Shown here: positions 52,033 to 60,701 of the stretch, one piece after another
How positions within the stretch are numbered: position 1 is the stretch's first letter
How the letters are laid out: the number at the start of each line of letters is the position of its first letter
Assembly: GCF_042649925.1 (NCBI RefSeq)
Contig: NZ_JBHSAF010000015.1
Coordinates: 124,001 to 188,000 of the forward strand
Direction: 5' to 3'
From: Pseudaeromonas sharmana
Lineage (GTDB): Bacteria > Pseudomonadota > Gammaproteobacteria > Enterobacterales > Aeromonadaceae
DNA length: 64,000 nucleotides
Position numbers and translations under genes: made by a program
Notes under the pieces: generated by a model
What the model was told of the DNA's origin: nothing
Seen by the model: only the letters and a program-made list of their open reading frames with translations
Database searches by the model: none

Positions 52033-52231
52033 AGCAATTCTCCTTGTTGCGTCAGTGTGGACGATGGCCAGAAGTGGGCGTCAGCATGTCATGGCGTGGC
52101 TCGACGGGTTTGACATTTGGCGCCAAAAGAATCTTTATCGTGAGGCTAATCGGCACAGCGCACAGAAAATGTGCGCCAGAGCACAGGGTGGCGCCATTCC
52201 AACGGCGAACTCCACCCTGAGGGGCCAGGGA

Positions 52232-52687
52232 TTAATCGGTGGTGAGCGCGGAAACCGTGAGCAGGGTGCCATCGACTGCGATGATCCGCACCTGGCTGCC
52301 TGCGGCCAACGGTTGCTCGCAACGGACACTCCAGACCGTATCATCCAGCTTGACGCGGCTGCGGCCTTGCTGCACCGGCTCGAGTAACAGCACGTCGCGA
52401 CCGACGTAGTGTTGCAGGCGCTGATTCAGCGGCGTGGCGACATCCTGCATGCGGCTGCGTTGGCGTTGCCAGCGCCACCAGCCGGCAGTGAACAGCAGGG
52501 CCAGCAGTGCAAACAGCAACCACTGACCATGCCAGCTCACGTTGCCGATGGCGGTGGCCGCGGCGACAGCAATCGCTGCCGCGCCAAGCCATAACAGATA
52601 CCCTGCGGTGCCGAGCAACTCCAGAATCAGCAATACACCACCGAGTATCAGCCAGTGCATGGCACTCATCTGGGTCAGGAGTTCCAT
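52232..52687 (-). CDS. nfeD: NfeD-family membrane protein
   Basis: A protein of 151 residues with three N-terminal membrane helices (WLILGGVLLILELLGTAGYL and following) and a soluble OB-fold domain after residue about 90 (YVGRDVLLLEPVQQGRSRVKLDDTVWSVR). NfeD short forms pair with SPFH proteins such as QmcA in the inner membrane and are thought to organise membrane microdomains. Its start lies inside the end of qmcA (13-nt overlap). This pair corresponds to ybbK/qmcA-ybbL-region genes of E. coli. Confidence 0.9.
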   Translation of the reverse strand: MELLTQMSAMHWLILGGVLLILELLGTAGYLLWLGAAAIAVAAATAIGNVSWHGQWLLFALLALLFTAGWWRWQRQRSRMQDVATPLNQRLQHYVGRDVLLLEPVQQGRSRVKLDDTVWSVRCEQPLAAGSQVRIIAVDGTLLTVSALTTD

Positions 52688-53637
52688 CCACCCGGCTCCT
52701 TGCTGGTGGTGGCTTCCTGGGCGGATTTACCGTTCTTGAACAGTTCGCTGATGCCGCCAATGGCTCCGATCAGCTGGCTGGCCTCCAGCGGCATCATGAC
52801 CAGTTTGCTGTTCGGGCTGTCGCCAATTTTGGTCAGAGCCTCTGTGTACTTCTGTGCGACGAAGTAGTTGATGGCCTGGCTGCTGCCCTTGGCAATGGCT
52901 TCCGAGACCATGGCGGTTGCCTTGGCTTCGGCCTCGGCCTGACGTTCACGTGCCTCGGCGGCGAGGAAGGCGGCCTGACGTTCCCCTTCAGCCTTGAGGA
53001 TCTGCGACTGTTTCTCCCCTTCGGCCTTGAGAATCTTCGATTGACGTACCCCTTCGGCCTCGAGGATCTCGGCACGCTTCTGACGCTCGGCCTTCATTTG
53101 GGCGTTCATCGATTCGATCAGATCCATCGGTGGTTTGACATCGCGAATCTCGATGCGGGTCACCTTGACGCCCCACGGGCTGGTGGCGGCATCGACGGTC
53201 AGCAACAATTTCTCGTTGATGGTATCGCGCTGTGACAACATCTGGTCCAGCTCCATGGCACCGAGCACGGTACGGATATTGGTCATCGTCAGATTGCGGA
53301 TGGCCTGCATCAGATCGCTGACTTCATAGGCGGCCTTATGCGCCTCAATCACCTGCACGAAGCTGACGGCATCGATGGTGACGTTGGCGTTGTCACGGCT
53401 GATCACCTCCTGCGGCGGGATATCCATTACCTGTTCCATCATATTGATGCGACGACCGACGCGATCAACAAACGGAATGATCAGGTTGAAACCCGGTTGC
53501 AAGGTGCCGGCGTAACGACCAAAACGTTCCACCGTCCAGTTGAAACCCTGTGGCACTATCTTGACGCCGGCTTTGATGAAGGTGATGGCAACCAGCACCA
53601 CCACCATGATTCCAATCAGATTACCATCTGGCAGCAT
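52675..53637 (-). CDS. qmcA: SPFH-domain protein QmcA
   Basis: A protein of 320 residues from the ATG at 53637. An N-terminal membrane helix (LIGIMVVVLVAITFIKAGV) precedes the SPFH/band 7 domain (IVPQGFNWTVERFGRYAGTL, IDAVSFVQV). A long charged coiled coil of repeated ILKAEGE-type units follows (three KILKAEGE/QILKAEGE copies near 190-220), then a conserved C-terminal region. Stomatin-like proteins form rings in the membrane and modulate proteases. It is translated together with nfeD. Confidence 0.93.
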   Translation of the reverse strand: MLPDGNLIGIMVVVLVAITFIKAGVKIVPQGFNWTVERFGRYAGTLQPGFNLIIPFVDRVGRRINMMEQVMDIPPQEVISRDNANVTIDAVSFVQVIEAHKAAYEVSDLMQAIRNLTMTNIRTVLGAMELDQMLSQRDTINEKLLLTVDAATSPWGVKVTRIEIRDVKPPMDLIESMNAQMKAERQKRAEILEAEGVRQSKILKAEGEKQSQILKAEGERQAAFLAAEARERQAEAEAKATAMVSEAIAKGSSQAINYFVAQKYTEALTKIGDSPNSKLVMMPLEASQLIGAIGGISELFKNGKSAQEATTSKEPGGWNS

Positions 53638-53787
53638 GGGGTGTTCTCCTCGTAATAATGGGTGTCGCGAGTGGGACTCTATCATACCCTGTCTGCCATC
53701 ACAGCCTGTGTCCGGCGTAGCGATTCGGCACCGCCGCTGCGGGACGAGCGGGTCAAAATTCGCCGTTTAATAACCAATAAGAATAAA

Positions 53788-53833
53788 AAGTGCGTTTTTA
53801 TTATTTTATGCACTTATTTGCCAACCTTATAGT
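53788..53833 (+). promoter_or_regulatory. cysG promoter region with dyad
   Basis: TATAGT (53828-53833) is a good -10, 26 nt before the cysG ATG. The -35 (TTTATG, 53805-53810) is poor, as at activator-dependent cys promoters. AAGTGC (53788-53793) and GCACTT (53810-53815) form an inverted repeat around it. CysB control is plausible but not shown. Confidence 0.45.
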
Positions 53834-53858
53834 CATGTCAAAGATGAGGAGCCTGAAG

Positions 53859-55271
53859 ATGGATTACTTGCCGCTGTTTGCCAACGTCGCACAACGCCCT
53901 GTCCTGCTGGTCGGGGGCGGAGAGGTGGCGCTGCGTAAGGCGCGACTGCTGTTGGAGGCGGATGCGAGCGTGACGGTCGTTGCTCCCGACCTGCATGAGG
54001 AGCTGCATCAGTTGCAACAGCTGGGCCGGATCATCCATCAGGCAGAATTGTTTCAGGCGAGTCACCTGCACGGCCAGCGTCTGGTCATTGCCGCAACCGA
54101 CGACGAACAGGTCAATGCCGACGTCGCGGCAGCGGCCGAAGCTGCAGGGCTGTGGGTCAATGTGGTGGATGACCCGGCGCGTTCGAGTTTTATCTTCCCG
54201 TCGATCATCGATCGTTCACCCATCATCGTCGCCATCTCCAGTGGTGGTGCCGCCCCCGTGCTGGCCCGACTGCTGCGCGAGCGGCTGGAGGCGCTGTTAC
54301 CCGGTCACCTGGGGCAGTTGGCCCGGCTCTCCGGCCAATTGCGTGAGCGAGTGAAGTCGGCATTAACGTCGCTGACACAACGCCGTCGATTCTGGGAGCG
54401 GGTTTTTGCCTCCGGCCAGTTGGCCAGCCTGCTGCGAGCCGGCGAGACCGAGCAGGGACGGCAATGGATGGAAACCGCGCTGCAACAGGGCGAGCAAGAA
54501 GGTGGCGAGTTGGTGCTGGTCGGCGCCGGCCCCGGTGATGCCGGTCTGTTGACCCTCAAGGGCTTACAACAGATCCAGCAAGCCGAAGTGGTGCTGTATG
54601 ACCAACTGGTTTCGCCGGAAGTGTTGAATCTGGTGCGCCGCGATGCCGAGCGCATCTGTGTTGGCAAGAAGGCTGGGGCGCACTCGGTGCCGCAGGCGGA
54701 GATCAATGCCCTGTTGGTCGAGCACGCGCTGGCCGGCAAGCGGGTGGTACGCCTTAAAGGCGGCGATCCCTTCATGTTCGGGCGTGGCGCCGAGGAGCTT
54801 GAAGCGGCGCGGGATGCCGGTATTGCGTTCTCCGTGGTGCCGGGGATCACGGCGGCGGCGGGGGCGACGGCGTATGCCGGCATACCCCTGACCCACAGGG
54901 ATCATGCCCAGAGCGCGGTGTTTATCACCGGCCACTGCCAGCAAGATGGCCGCGAGCCGGACTGGCCGGCGTTGGCGGCCAGCAACCAGACACTGGTGAT
55001 CTACATGGGGCTGATCGCCTCACCCGTGATTCAGCAACGTCTGCTGAGCCACGGTCGGGCGCCAACCACTCCGGTGGCGCTGATAGAACGCGGGACCACC
55101 GCCGAACAGAAAGTCTGGCGGGGGGAGTTACAACATCTGGCCGAACTGGCATCCGGCGCGGCAAGTCCGTCGCTGATTGTCGTCGGTGAAGTGGCCGCGC
55201 TGGCCGACCAGCTGAGCTGGTTCCGTGGCGAGGTGGCCAGTGGCAAGGAACATCTGGTGGAGCTGGCCTGA
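53859..55271 (+). CDS. cysG: Siroheme synthase CysG
   Basis: A protein of 470 residues from the ATG at 53859, with GAGGAG upstream. The N-terminal CysG_N domain (VLLVGGGEVALRKARLLLEA) is the NAD-dependent precorrin-2 dehydrogenase and ferrochelatase, with NVVDDPARSSFIFPSIIDRSP following. The C-terminal domain is uroporphyrinogen III methyltransferase with VGAGPGDAGLLTLKGL, VRLKGGDPFMFGRGAEE and PGITAAAGA. It makes siroheme, the cofactor of sulfite reductase. It heads the operon cysG-cysD-cysN-cysC. Confidence 0.97.
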   Translation: MDYLPLFANVAQRPVLLVGGGEVALRKARLLLEADASVTVVAPDLHEELHQLQQLGRIIHQAELFQASHLHGQRLVIAATDDEQVNADVAAAAEAAGLWVNVVDDPARSSFIFPSIIDRSPIIVAISSGGAAPVLARLLRERLEALLPGHLGQLARLSGQLRERVKSALTSLTQRRRFWERVFASGQLASLLRAGETEQGRQWMETALQQGEQEGGELVLVGAGPGDAGLLTLKGLQQIQQAEVVLYDQLVSPEVLNLVRRDAERICVGKKAGAHSVPQAEINALLVEHALAGKRVVRLKGGDPFMFGRGAEELEAARDAGIAFSVVPGITAAAGATAYAGIPLTHRDHAQSAVFITGHCQQDGREPDWPALAASNQTLVIYMGLIASPVIQQRLLSHGRAPTTPVALIERGTTAEQKVWRGELQHLAELASGAASPSLIVVGEVAALADQLSWFRGEVASGKEHLVELA

Positions 55272-55307
55272 CGGCCGGTCCCCGAATGCGCGAGAGGAGT
55301 CGCCGTC

Positions 55308-56228
55308 ATGACACTACAACTGGACAACGCAAGATTGACCCACCTGAAGCAACTGGAAGCCGAGAGCATCCACATCATCCGCGAGGTGGCCGCCGAGTTT
55401 CGCAATCCGGTGATGCTCTACTCGATTGGCAAGGACTCCTCGGTGATGCTGCATCTGGCACGCAAGGCGTTCTACCCGGGAAAGCTGCCGTTTCCGTTGT
55501 TGCATGTGGATACCGACTGGAAGTTCCGCGAGATGATCGCGTTCCGCGATTACACCGCCGAGAAGTACGGTATGGATCTGATTGTTCACAAGAACCCGGA
55601 TGGCCTGGCAATGGGCATCAATCCGTTCGTGCATGGCAGCGCCAAGCATACCGACATCATGAAGACGGAAGGCTTGAAGCAGGCGCTGAACAAATACGGC
55701 TTCGATGCCGCCTTTGGTGGCGCGCGCCGTGATGAGGAGAAATCCCGGGCCAAGGAACGGGTCTACTCGTTCCGCGACAAGAACCACGCCTGGGATCCGA
55801 AGAACCAGCGCCCCGAACTGTGGCGGCTGTATAACGGCCAGGTCAACAAGGGCGAGAGCATTCGCGTGTTCCCGCTGTCGAACTGGACTGAGCTCGATAT
55901 CTGGCAATACATCTACCTGGAGAATATTGAACTGGTCCCGCTCTACTTCGCCAAGCCGCGTCCCGTGGTCGAGCGTGACGGTGTCACCATCATGGTGGAT
56001 GACGAACGCATGCCGTTGGCGCCGGATGAAAAACCGGAGCTGAAGTGGGTACGTTTCCGCACGCTGGGTTGCTACCCGTTAACCGGGGCCATCGAGTCAC
56101 AGGCGCAGACACTGCCGGAAATCATCGAAGAGATGCTGGTTTCCACCAGTTCGGAGCGTCAGGGGCGGGTCATCGATAACGATGCGGCCGGCTCGATGGA
56201 GCTGAAAAAGCGCCAGGGTTATTTCTAA
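55308..56228 (+). CDS. cysD: Sulfate adenylyltransferase subunit 2
   Basis: A protein of 306 residues. The PP-loop MLYSIGKDSSVMLHLA, the HVDTDWKFREM segment and the AAFGGARRDEEKSRAKER loop define CysD. It is the catalytic subunit that forms adenosine 5'-phosphosulfate from sulfate and ATP, driven by the GTPase CysN. AGAGGAG lies before the start, 36 nt after cysG. CysN follows 23 nt later. Confidence 0.97.
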   Translation: MTLQLDNARLTHLKQLEAESIHIIREVAAEFRNPVMLYSIGKDSSVMLHLARKAFYPGKLPFPLLHVDTDWKFREMIAFRDYTAEKYGMDLIVHKNPDGLAMGINPFVHGSAKHTDIMKTEGLKQALNKYGFDAAFGGARRDEEKSRAKERVYSFRDKNHAWDPKNQRPELWRLYNGQVNKGESIRVFPLSNWTELDIWQYIYLENIELVPLYFAKPRPVVERDGVTIMVDDERMPLAPDEKPELKWVRFRTLGCYPLTGAIESQAQTLPEIIEEMLVSTSSERQGRVIDNDAAGSMELKKRQGYF

Positions 56229-56251
56229 CGGATTTCGAGGAGCAAAGGACT

Positions 56252-57673
56252 ATGAACAGCGCGATTGCCGAAGCCATCAAGCAAAGTGGCAGCATTGAAG
56301 AGTACCTGCATCAGCAACAACACAAGAGCCTGCTGCGCTTCCTGACCTGCGGTAGCGTTGACGATGGCAAGAGCACCCTGATCGGCCGCCTGCTGCATGA
56401 TTCCCGGCAGGTGTACGAGGATCAGCTCAAGAGCCTGCATGCCGACAGCCAGAAGGTGGGGACCCGCGGCGAGAAACTGGACTTCGCGCTGCTGGTGGAT
56501 GGCCTGCAAGCCGAGCGTGAACAGGGGATTACCATCGATGTGGCTTACCGCTACTTCTCGACGGCGAAACGTAAATTCATCATTGCCGATACTCCGGGCC
56601 ACGAGCAGTACACCCGCAACATGGCGACCGGCGCCTCAACCTGCGATCTGGCGATCATCTTGATCGATGCGCGCAAAGGAGTACTGGAACAGACCCGGCG
56701 TCACAGCTTCATCGCCAGCCTGCTGGGTATTCGCCAGTTCATCGTCGCCATCAACAAGATGGATCTGGTCGATTTCGACCAGGCGACATTCCGTCGTATT
56801 GAGGCTGACTACCTGCAATTTGCCAGCCGCTTGCCGGCGACCGACATCAAGGTGGTGCCGTTGTCGGCAGTAGATGGCGACAACCTAGTGACGCTGAGCG
56901 AGCGCTCGCCCTGGTATCAGGGGGAACCGTTGCTGACCCTGCTGGAAAACGCCGAAGTCGGTGCGCACCAGGCGGATATCCCGGTGCGTTTGCCGGTGCA
57001 ACTGGTCAGCCGTCCGGATCTGCACTTCCGTGGCTATATGGGCACGCTGGCAGCAGGCACCCTGCGCCCGGGGGATACCCTGAAAGTACTGCCATCGGGG
57101 CAGCAGAGCGTGGTGGAGCGCATCGTCACCTTCGATGGCGATCTGTCACAAGCGACTGCCGGCCAGGCGGTGACGGTCACGTTGCGTGATGAGATTGATA
57201 TCAGCCGCGGCGATCTGCTGGTGGCACCGGACGCCCCGACGACGGTCAGCAAGCGTGTGCTGGCCCATCTGGTGTGGATGACCGAAGCGCCACTGGCTGC
57301 CGGTCGGCTGTACGATATCAAGCTGGCGACCAAGAAGACCCAGGGCCAGGTGGATATCATCCGCCAGCGTATTGACGTCAACACGCTGCAGCAGCATCCG
57401 GCGCAGGCGTTGCAACTGAACGAGATTGGACTGGTTGAGCTGTCGCTGACCAACGCCGTCGGCGTTGACCCCTACACGCAAGTGCGCGATACCGGCAGCT
57501 TCATCGTCATCGACCGTCTGACCAATGTTACCATCGGCGCCGGCATGGTCATCGAAGCGCTGGAGGACAAGAGCCAGAGCACGGCAGGTTTCAGTGAGTT
57601 CGAGCTGGAATTCAATGCTCTGGTGCGCAAGCACTTCCCGCACTGGCAGGCGCTGGATATCAGCCAGCTGTAA
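56252..57673 (+). CDS. cysN: Sulfate adenylyltransferase subunit 1 (GTPase)
   Basis: A protein of 473 residues of the EF-Tu-like GTPase family. The G motifs are GSVDDGKST (G1), DTPGHEQYTRNM (G3) and NKMDLV (G4), followed by two beta-barrel domains. It is a separate CysN, not fused to CysC. GTP hydrolysis by CysN pulls APS formation by CysD forward. It lies between cysD and cysC. Confidence 0.97.
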   Translation: MNSAIAEAIKQSGSIEEYLHQQQHKSLLRFLTCGSVDDGKSTLIGRLLHDSRQVYEDQLKSLHADSQKVGTRGEKLDFALLVDGLQAEREQGITIDVAYRYFSTAKRKFIIADTPGHEQYTRNMATGASTCDLAIILIDARKGVLEQTRRHSFIASLLGIRQFIVAINKMDLVDFDQATFRRIEADYLQFASRLPATDIKVVPLSAVDGDNLVTLSERSPWYQGEPLLTLLENAEVGAHQADIPVRLPVQLVSRPDLHFRGYMGTLAAGTLRPGDTLKVLPSGQQSVVERIVTFDGDLSQATAGQAVTVTLRDEIDISRGDLLVAPDAPTTVSKRVLAHLVWMTEAPLAAGRLYDIKLATKKTQGQVDIIRQRIDVNTLQQHPAQALQLNEIGLVELSLTNAVGVDPYTQVRDTGSFIVIDRLTNVTIGAGMVIEALEDKSQSTAGFSEFELEFNALVRKHFPHWQALDISQL

Positions 57674-57682
57674 TCAGGAAAA

Positions 57683-57699
57683 GGGCGCCACGGGCGCCC
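57683..57699 (+). repeat. Hairpin between cysN and cysC
   Basis: GGGCGCC and GGCGCCC form a 7-bp stem with a 3-nt loop in the 49-nt gap. It is not followed by T, so it is more likely an mRNA processing or attenuation element than a full terminator. Confidence 0.45.
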
Positions 57700-57722
57700 G
57701 ATTCATCACAGGAAGAGAGAAG

Positions 57723-58337
57723 ATGGACAAGGTGACCACGGAACATATTGTCTGGCATCAGCATACAGTCGACCGGGAAGCGCGAGCGACGCTTAACGGC
57801 CATCCGCCACGGCTGCTCTGGTTTACCGGCCTGTCCGGGTCGGGTAAGTCGACACTGGCCGGTGCTTTGGAGCATGAGTTGCACCGCCGCGGTGTGCGCA
57901 CCTATCTGCTGGATGGTGACAATGTGCGCCACGGCCTCTGTTCGGATCTCGGCTTTGCCCCGGCCGATCGCCAGGAGAACCTGCGCCGGGTCGGCGAGGT
58001 GGCCAAGCTGATGGTGGATGCCGGGCTGGTGGTTCTGGCGGCCTTTGTGTCGCCTTATCGTGCCGAACGCGATGCCATCCGCGCCCGTTTTGCCGACGGT
58101 GAATTCATCGAGATCTTTGTCGATACCCCGCTCGCGGCCTGCGAGGCGCGCGACCCCAAAGGTCTCTACAAGAAGGCGCGTGCCGGCGAGATCCGCAACT
58201 TCACCGGTATCGACGATCCCTATGAGGCGCCGCTGCAGCCGGAGATCCGGGTGCTGAACCATGATCTGGCCATCGAACAGGCCGTGTCACAGCTGTTACA
58301 GGCATTGCAGCAGTATGGTGTGCTACCTAGCGAGTAA
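57723..58337 (+). CDS. cysC: Adenylyl-sulfate kinase
   Basis: A protein of 204 residues from the ATG at 57723, with GGAAGAGAG upstream. Walker A is GLSGSGKST, and the family segments LDGDNVRHGLCSDLGF and the lid region LYKKARAGEIRNFTGIDDPYE are present. It phosphorylates APS to PAPS, the substrate of PAPS reductase. Last gene of the cys operon here; cysH and cysIJ are not in the window. Confidence 0.97.
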   Translation: MDKVTTEHIVWHQHTVDREARATLNGHPPRLLWFTGLSGSGKSTLAGALEHELHRRGVRTYLLDGDNVRHGLCSDLGFAPADRQENLRRVGEVAKLMVDAGLVVLAAFVSPYRAERDAIRARFADGEFIEIFVDTPLAACEARDPKGLYKKARAGEIRNFTGIDDPYEAPLQPEIRVLNHDLAIEQAVSQLLQALQQYGVLPSE

Positions 58338-58377
58338 AAATAGGTGCCAATAGGGGCTTGCTGTGCGGAATCTGGTT

Positions 58378-58393
58378 AAAATGCCTGCATTTT
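58378..58393. repeat. AAAATGC/GCATTTT inverted repeat
   Basis: A 7-base perfect dyad with a two-base centre, 40 nt after cysC and 89 nt before the small membrane protein start. It could be an operator or the remains of a terminator. Confidence 0.35.
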
Positions 58394-58482
58394 GTGAGGC
58401 TGCTCGCGACTGTATCTGGAGTGCGACTTTCTGGTTGTGATATTGTTAACGCAATGTTGTAACCAAGGGAGGTGCAGACGTC

Positions 58483-58572
58483 GTGAGAAAGAGCACGCCC
58501 AGTCCACGCATGTGGTTCTTGTTGTTGGCCTATGTGTTCGTGCTGATTGTTCTGGGACACTACATTTTCTAA
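58483..58572 (+). CDS. Small single-pass membrane protein of 29 residues
   Basis: A GTG-started frame encodes 29 residues: a basic, Pro-rich N-terminus (RKSTPSPR) followed by one hydrophobic helix (MWFLLLAYVFVLIVLGHYIF) that runs to the C-terminus. A strong AGGGAGG lies 8-10 nt before the GTG, and a strong terminator follows the stop by about 20 nt, so the gene has its own compact unit. No family is recognised with certainty. Proteins of this shape often act as small subunits or regulators of membrane complexes; which one cannot be told here. Lys and Arg ahead of the helix suggest a cytoplasmic N-terminus. Confidence 0.65.
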   Translation: MRKSTPSPRMWFLLLAYVFVLIVLGHYIF

Positions 58573-58592
58573 TTTCTCAGGCCTGCCTGTGT

Positions 58593-58628
58593 ATCAGCCC
58601 GCATCGTGATGCGGGCTGATTTGTTTTC
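58593..58628 (+). terminator. Terminator of the small membrane protein gene
   Basis: ATCAGCCCGCATC and GATGCGGGCTGAT form a perfect 13-bp stem, followed by TTGTTTT on the plus strand. Confidence 0.82.
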
Positions 58629-58637
58629 CGGTCCAGG

Positions 58638-59189
58638 TTACAGCTGACTGTGAAGCAGGGTCATCACAGTCGCGATCTCCTCAGGGCTCAGGGCGCCATC
58701 CTTGACGAAACGCACCTTGCCGTCTTTATCCAGCACCACTATGGCCGAACTCTCCTCCTGCAGATCCCAGGCCTTGCGCACCACCCCCTGTTCGTCGAGC
58801 ACGAACGAAGACCAGGGAAACTCGGCCTTGCTTTTCTCGACGCTACTGACGACGAAGCCGCCGGTGCCGAACAGCGCATCATCCAGATTGACGATGGTGG
58901 TGGTCTGATAACGATCATGTGGCAACTTGGCGGCCTTGATGGCCTCAATCAGCGGAGCATTTAGCTCCTTGGCATGACTGCGCCCCGCTATGTGTTGAAT
59001 GACGCGCACTTTACCGGGCAGTTGCTGGCTGTCCCAGCCTTGATAGCGGGTTTGGCCGGACTGAAGCTGCAACTCACCTTGCTCGCTGACCTGGACGGCA
59101 GGCAGGGGGCTCGCCAGTTGGATCGAATGGGCATGGGCCAGCGCGGGCAACAACAGACCGGCCAACAGGCTGATGAAACAGGAACGCAT
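58638..59189 (-). CDS. ytfJ: YtfJ-family periplasmic protein
   Basis: A protein of 183 residues with signal peptide (FISLLAGLLLPALAHA). It follows E. coli YtfJ closely: GKVRVIQHIAGRSHAKELNAPLIEAIKAAKLPHDRYQTTTIVN and SSAIVVLDKDGKVRFVKDGALSPEE. The fold is thioredoxin-like but without a CxxC pair. The function is unproven. It is a single gene facing the small membrane protein gene. Confidence 0.93.
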   Translation of the reverse strand: MRSCFISLLAGLLLPALAHAHSIQLASPLPAVQVSEQGELQLQSGQTRYQGWDSQQLPGKVRVIQHIAGRSHAKELNAPLIEAIKAAKLPHDRYQTTTIVNLDDALFGTGGFVVSSVEKSKAEFPWSSFVLDEQGVVRKAWDLQEESSAIVVLDKDGKVRFVKDGALSPEEIATVMTLLHSQL

Positions 59190-59323
59190 CGACTAAACTC
59201 CCTATACTTGTGATGAAGTGCGTTGAGTGGGCGGATTCTAGGGGTACACCGCGCTGAGCACAAATGGCAAATGGCGCCGTCGCGACGGGCCACACACTAG
59301 AAGAGAACAACGGGGGAACGGGT

Positions 59324-59674
59324 ATGGCTCTGGTCTGGGTTTATGGCACCTTGCGACGCGGCGAATCCAATCACGGCATGATGCGCGAGTGCGCCTATCT
59401 GGGACAGTGGTGGAGTCCACCCAACTTTTATCTGATCGATCTTGGCGAGTATCCCGGCATCATCAGTGGCCAGCAGTCGGTGCTGGGTGAAATCTATGTG
59501 GTCGATGACACGACGATGGCCCGGCTGGATGCCTTGGAGGAGACGCCGCAGGAGTACACCCGAGAGATGATGCTGACCCCGTGGGGCGAGGCGTTTTACT
59601 ACCACTATCGCCAGACCTGTCAGGGGTTGGCGGCCATTCCCTCTGGCGACTGGCGTTGTCGCTTCGTCTGCTAG
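59324..59674 (+). CDS. ytfP: Gamma-glutamylcyclotransferase-like protein YtfP
   Basis: A protein of 116 residues from the ATG at 59324, with GGGGGAACGGG upstream. The start ALVWVYGTLRRGESNH is the signature loop (YGTLR-G) of the GGCT-like fold, with IDLGEYPGI and the catalytic-type Glu in LDALEETPQEYTRE. The substrate of bacterial YtfP is not established. In E. coli it also lies in the ytfJ-ppa neighbourhood. Confidence 0.9.
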   Translation: MALVWVYGTLRRGESNHGMMRECAYLGQWWSPPNFYLIDLGEYPGIISGQQSVLGEIYVVDDTTMARLDALEETPQEYTREMMLTPWGEAFYYHYRQTCQGLAAIPSGDWRCRFVC

Positions 59675-59694
59675 CCAGTACCTGAGCCGGAGAG

Positions 59695-59717
59695 GGGCGG
59701 CCTGGGCCGCCCTTTTT
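59695..59717 (+). terminator. Terminator of ytfP
   Basis: GGGCGGC and GCCGCCC form the stem, followed by TTTTT, 20 nt after the stop. Confidence 0.8.
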
Positions 59718-59721
59718 GGCG

Positions 59722-60564
59722 TTAAAAACAGCTATGCAACAGGGTGCCGTCCAAGGCCGTGGTCAGTACCTGGGTTTGCAGTTTCTCCTGGCGGGCTTCA
59801 TCGCACAACTGGCGGCGGCTGTCGGCATCAGCCACAAAGCGCGGGTCATATTCGATGTTCAACACCGGTTTGCCGGCCTGCGCGAAAGGCGCCAGGCGGT
59901 CACACTCCTGGTAGGCATGGCACTGTTCGTTGACGGCCAAGTCGAAGTCGGCGACCAGGTCCGGGATCTGTGTCAGGTTGTTCTTCAGGGCAATGGCCAG
60001 GCCGCGCTGGTGAGCCTCCCGCGCCAGGAAGCGATTGTAGTCGAGCTGGTCGCCGGCTCTGAGGGCAAAACCGCTGTTTTGCAAGAAGCCATCTACATTG
60101 TCGGCATCCACGGCATCACACCCCTTGCGCTGTGCCAGATCGAGACGGGTACGCATCAGGTCGCGCACGCTGCTGGCGCGGACATCCAGCCAGTACTCTC
60201 CTGGCCAGTCCGCTAGCGGCTCGCCGCGGACACTGTCGGGGAGCGAGGCCACATCCGGGCGCCAGATCTCGAGCGTGCCGGCGGAGAAGTAGCACATCAA
60301 GCGGATGCCCTGCCGACGCCAGGTGATCAATTGACTATCCGGGGTATCGAACAGATCAACTTCCAGCAATTGGGTGCCTGTTTGCAGCGTTACATTGCCT
60401 TGTAACTGCAGCTGCCAACGCACATCGGCGCTGGGTTGGTAGCGCGCCGGAGTGGGGTCGGGATCCGGTGGTACGGGATCCTCCCCGACACGAACCCAGA
60501 CATCACACCCCGCCAGCCAGAGCAGACTGGCCAGCAAGCCGCGCGCAAGAAGAGGGGACAACAT
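59722..60564 (-). CDS. GH114-like (endo-alpha-1,4-polygalactosaminidase type) lipoprotein
   Basis: A protein of 280 residues from the ATG at 60564, with lipoprotein signal MLSPLLARGLLASLLWLAGC (Cys20) and then a Pro-rich linker (DPVPPDPDPTP). The rest fits the GH114/DUF297 TIM barrel: WQLQLQGNV, DLFDTPDSQLITWRRQGIRLMCYFSAG, WLDVRASSVRDLMRTRLDLA, GCDAVDADNVDGF with the catalytic-region Asp residues, and ALKNNLTQIPDLVADFDLAVNEQC. Family members cleave galactosamine-rich exopolysaccharides related to Pel. It may therefore trim a biofilm polymer at the cell surface. Single gene. Confidence 0.83.
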   Translation of the reverse strand: MLSPLLARGLLASLLWLAGCDVWVRVGEDPVPPDPDPTPARYQPSADVRWQLQLQGNVTLQTGTQLLEVDLFDTPDSQLITWRRQGIRLMCYFSAGTLEIWRPDVASLPDSVRGEPLADWPGEYWLDVRASSVRDLMRTRLDLAQRKGCDAVDADNVDGFLQNSGFALRAGDQLDYNRFLAREAHQRGLAIALKNNLTQIPDLVADFDLAVNEQCHAYQECDRLAPFAQAGKPVLNIEYDPRFVADADSRRQLCDEARQEKLQTQVLTTALDGTLLHSCF

Positions 60565-60701
60565 AGCAAGGCTCCATAACAACGTCGATGCTGAGCATAG
60601 CAGGCGGCCATCAGGCGACCAAGGCCGCGGCACGCTATCGACTTGACGTTAATCAACCGGCTGCCGTAAGTTAACAGCCTGTTAACGTGCAAGGAGCCAC
60701 T

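Noticed and set aside
52980..53090. Repeated ILKAEGE-type units in qmcA as a DNA repeat array
   Set aside because: The repeats follow the coiled-coil codons of an SPFH protein and are normal for the family.
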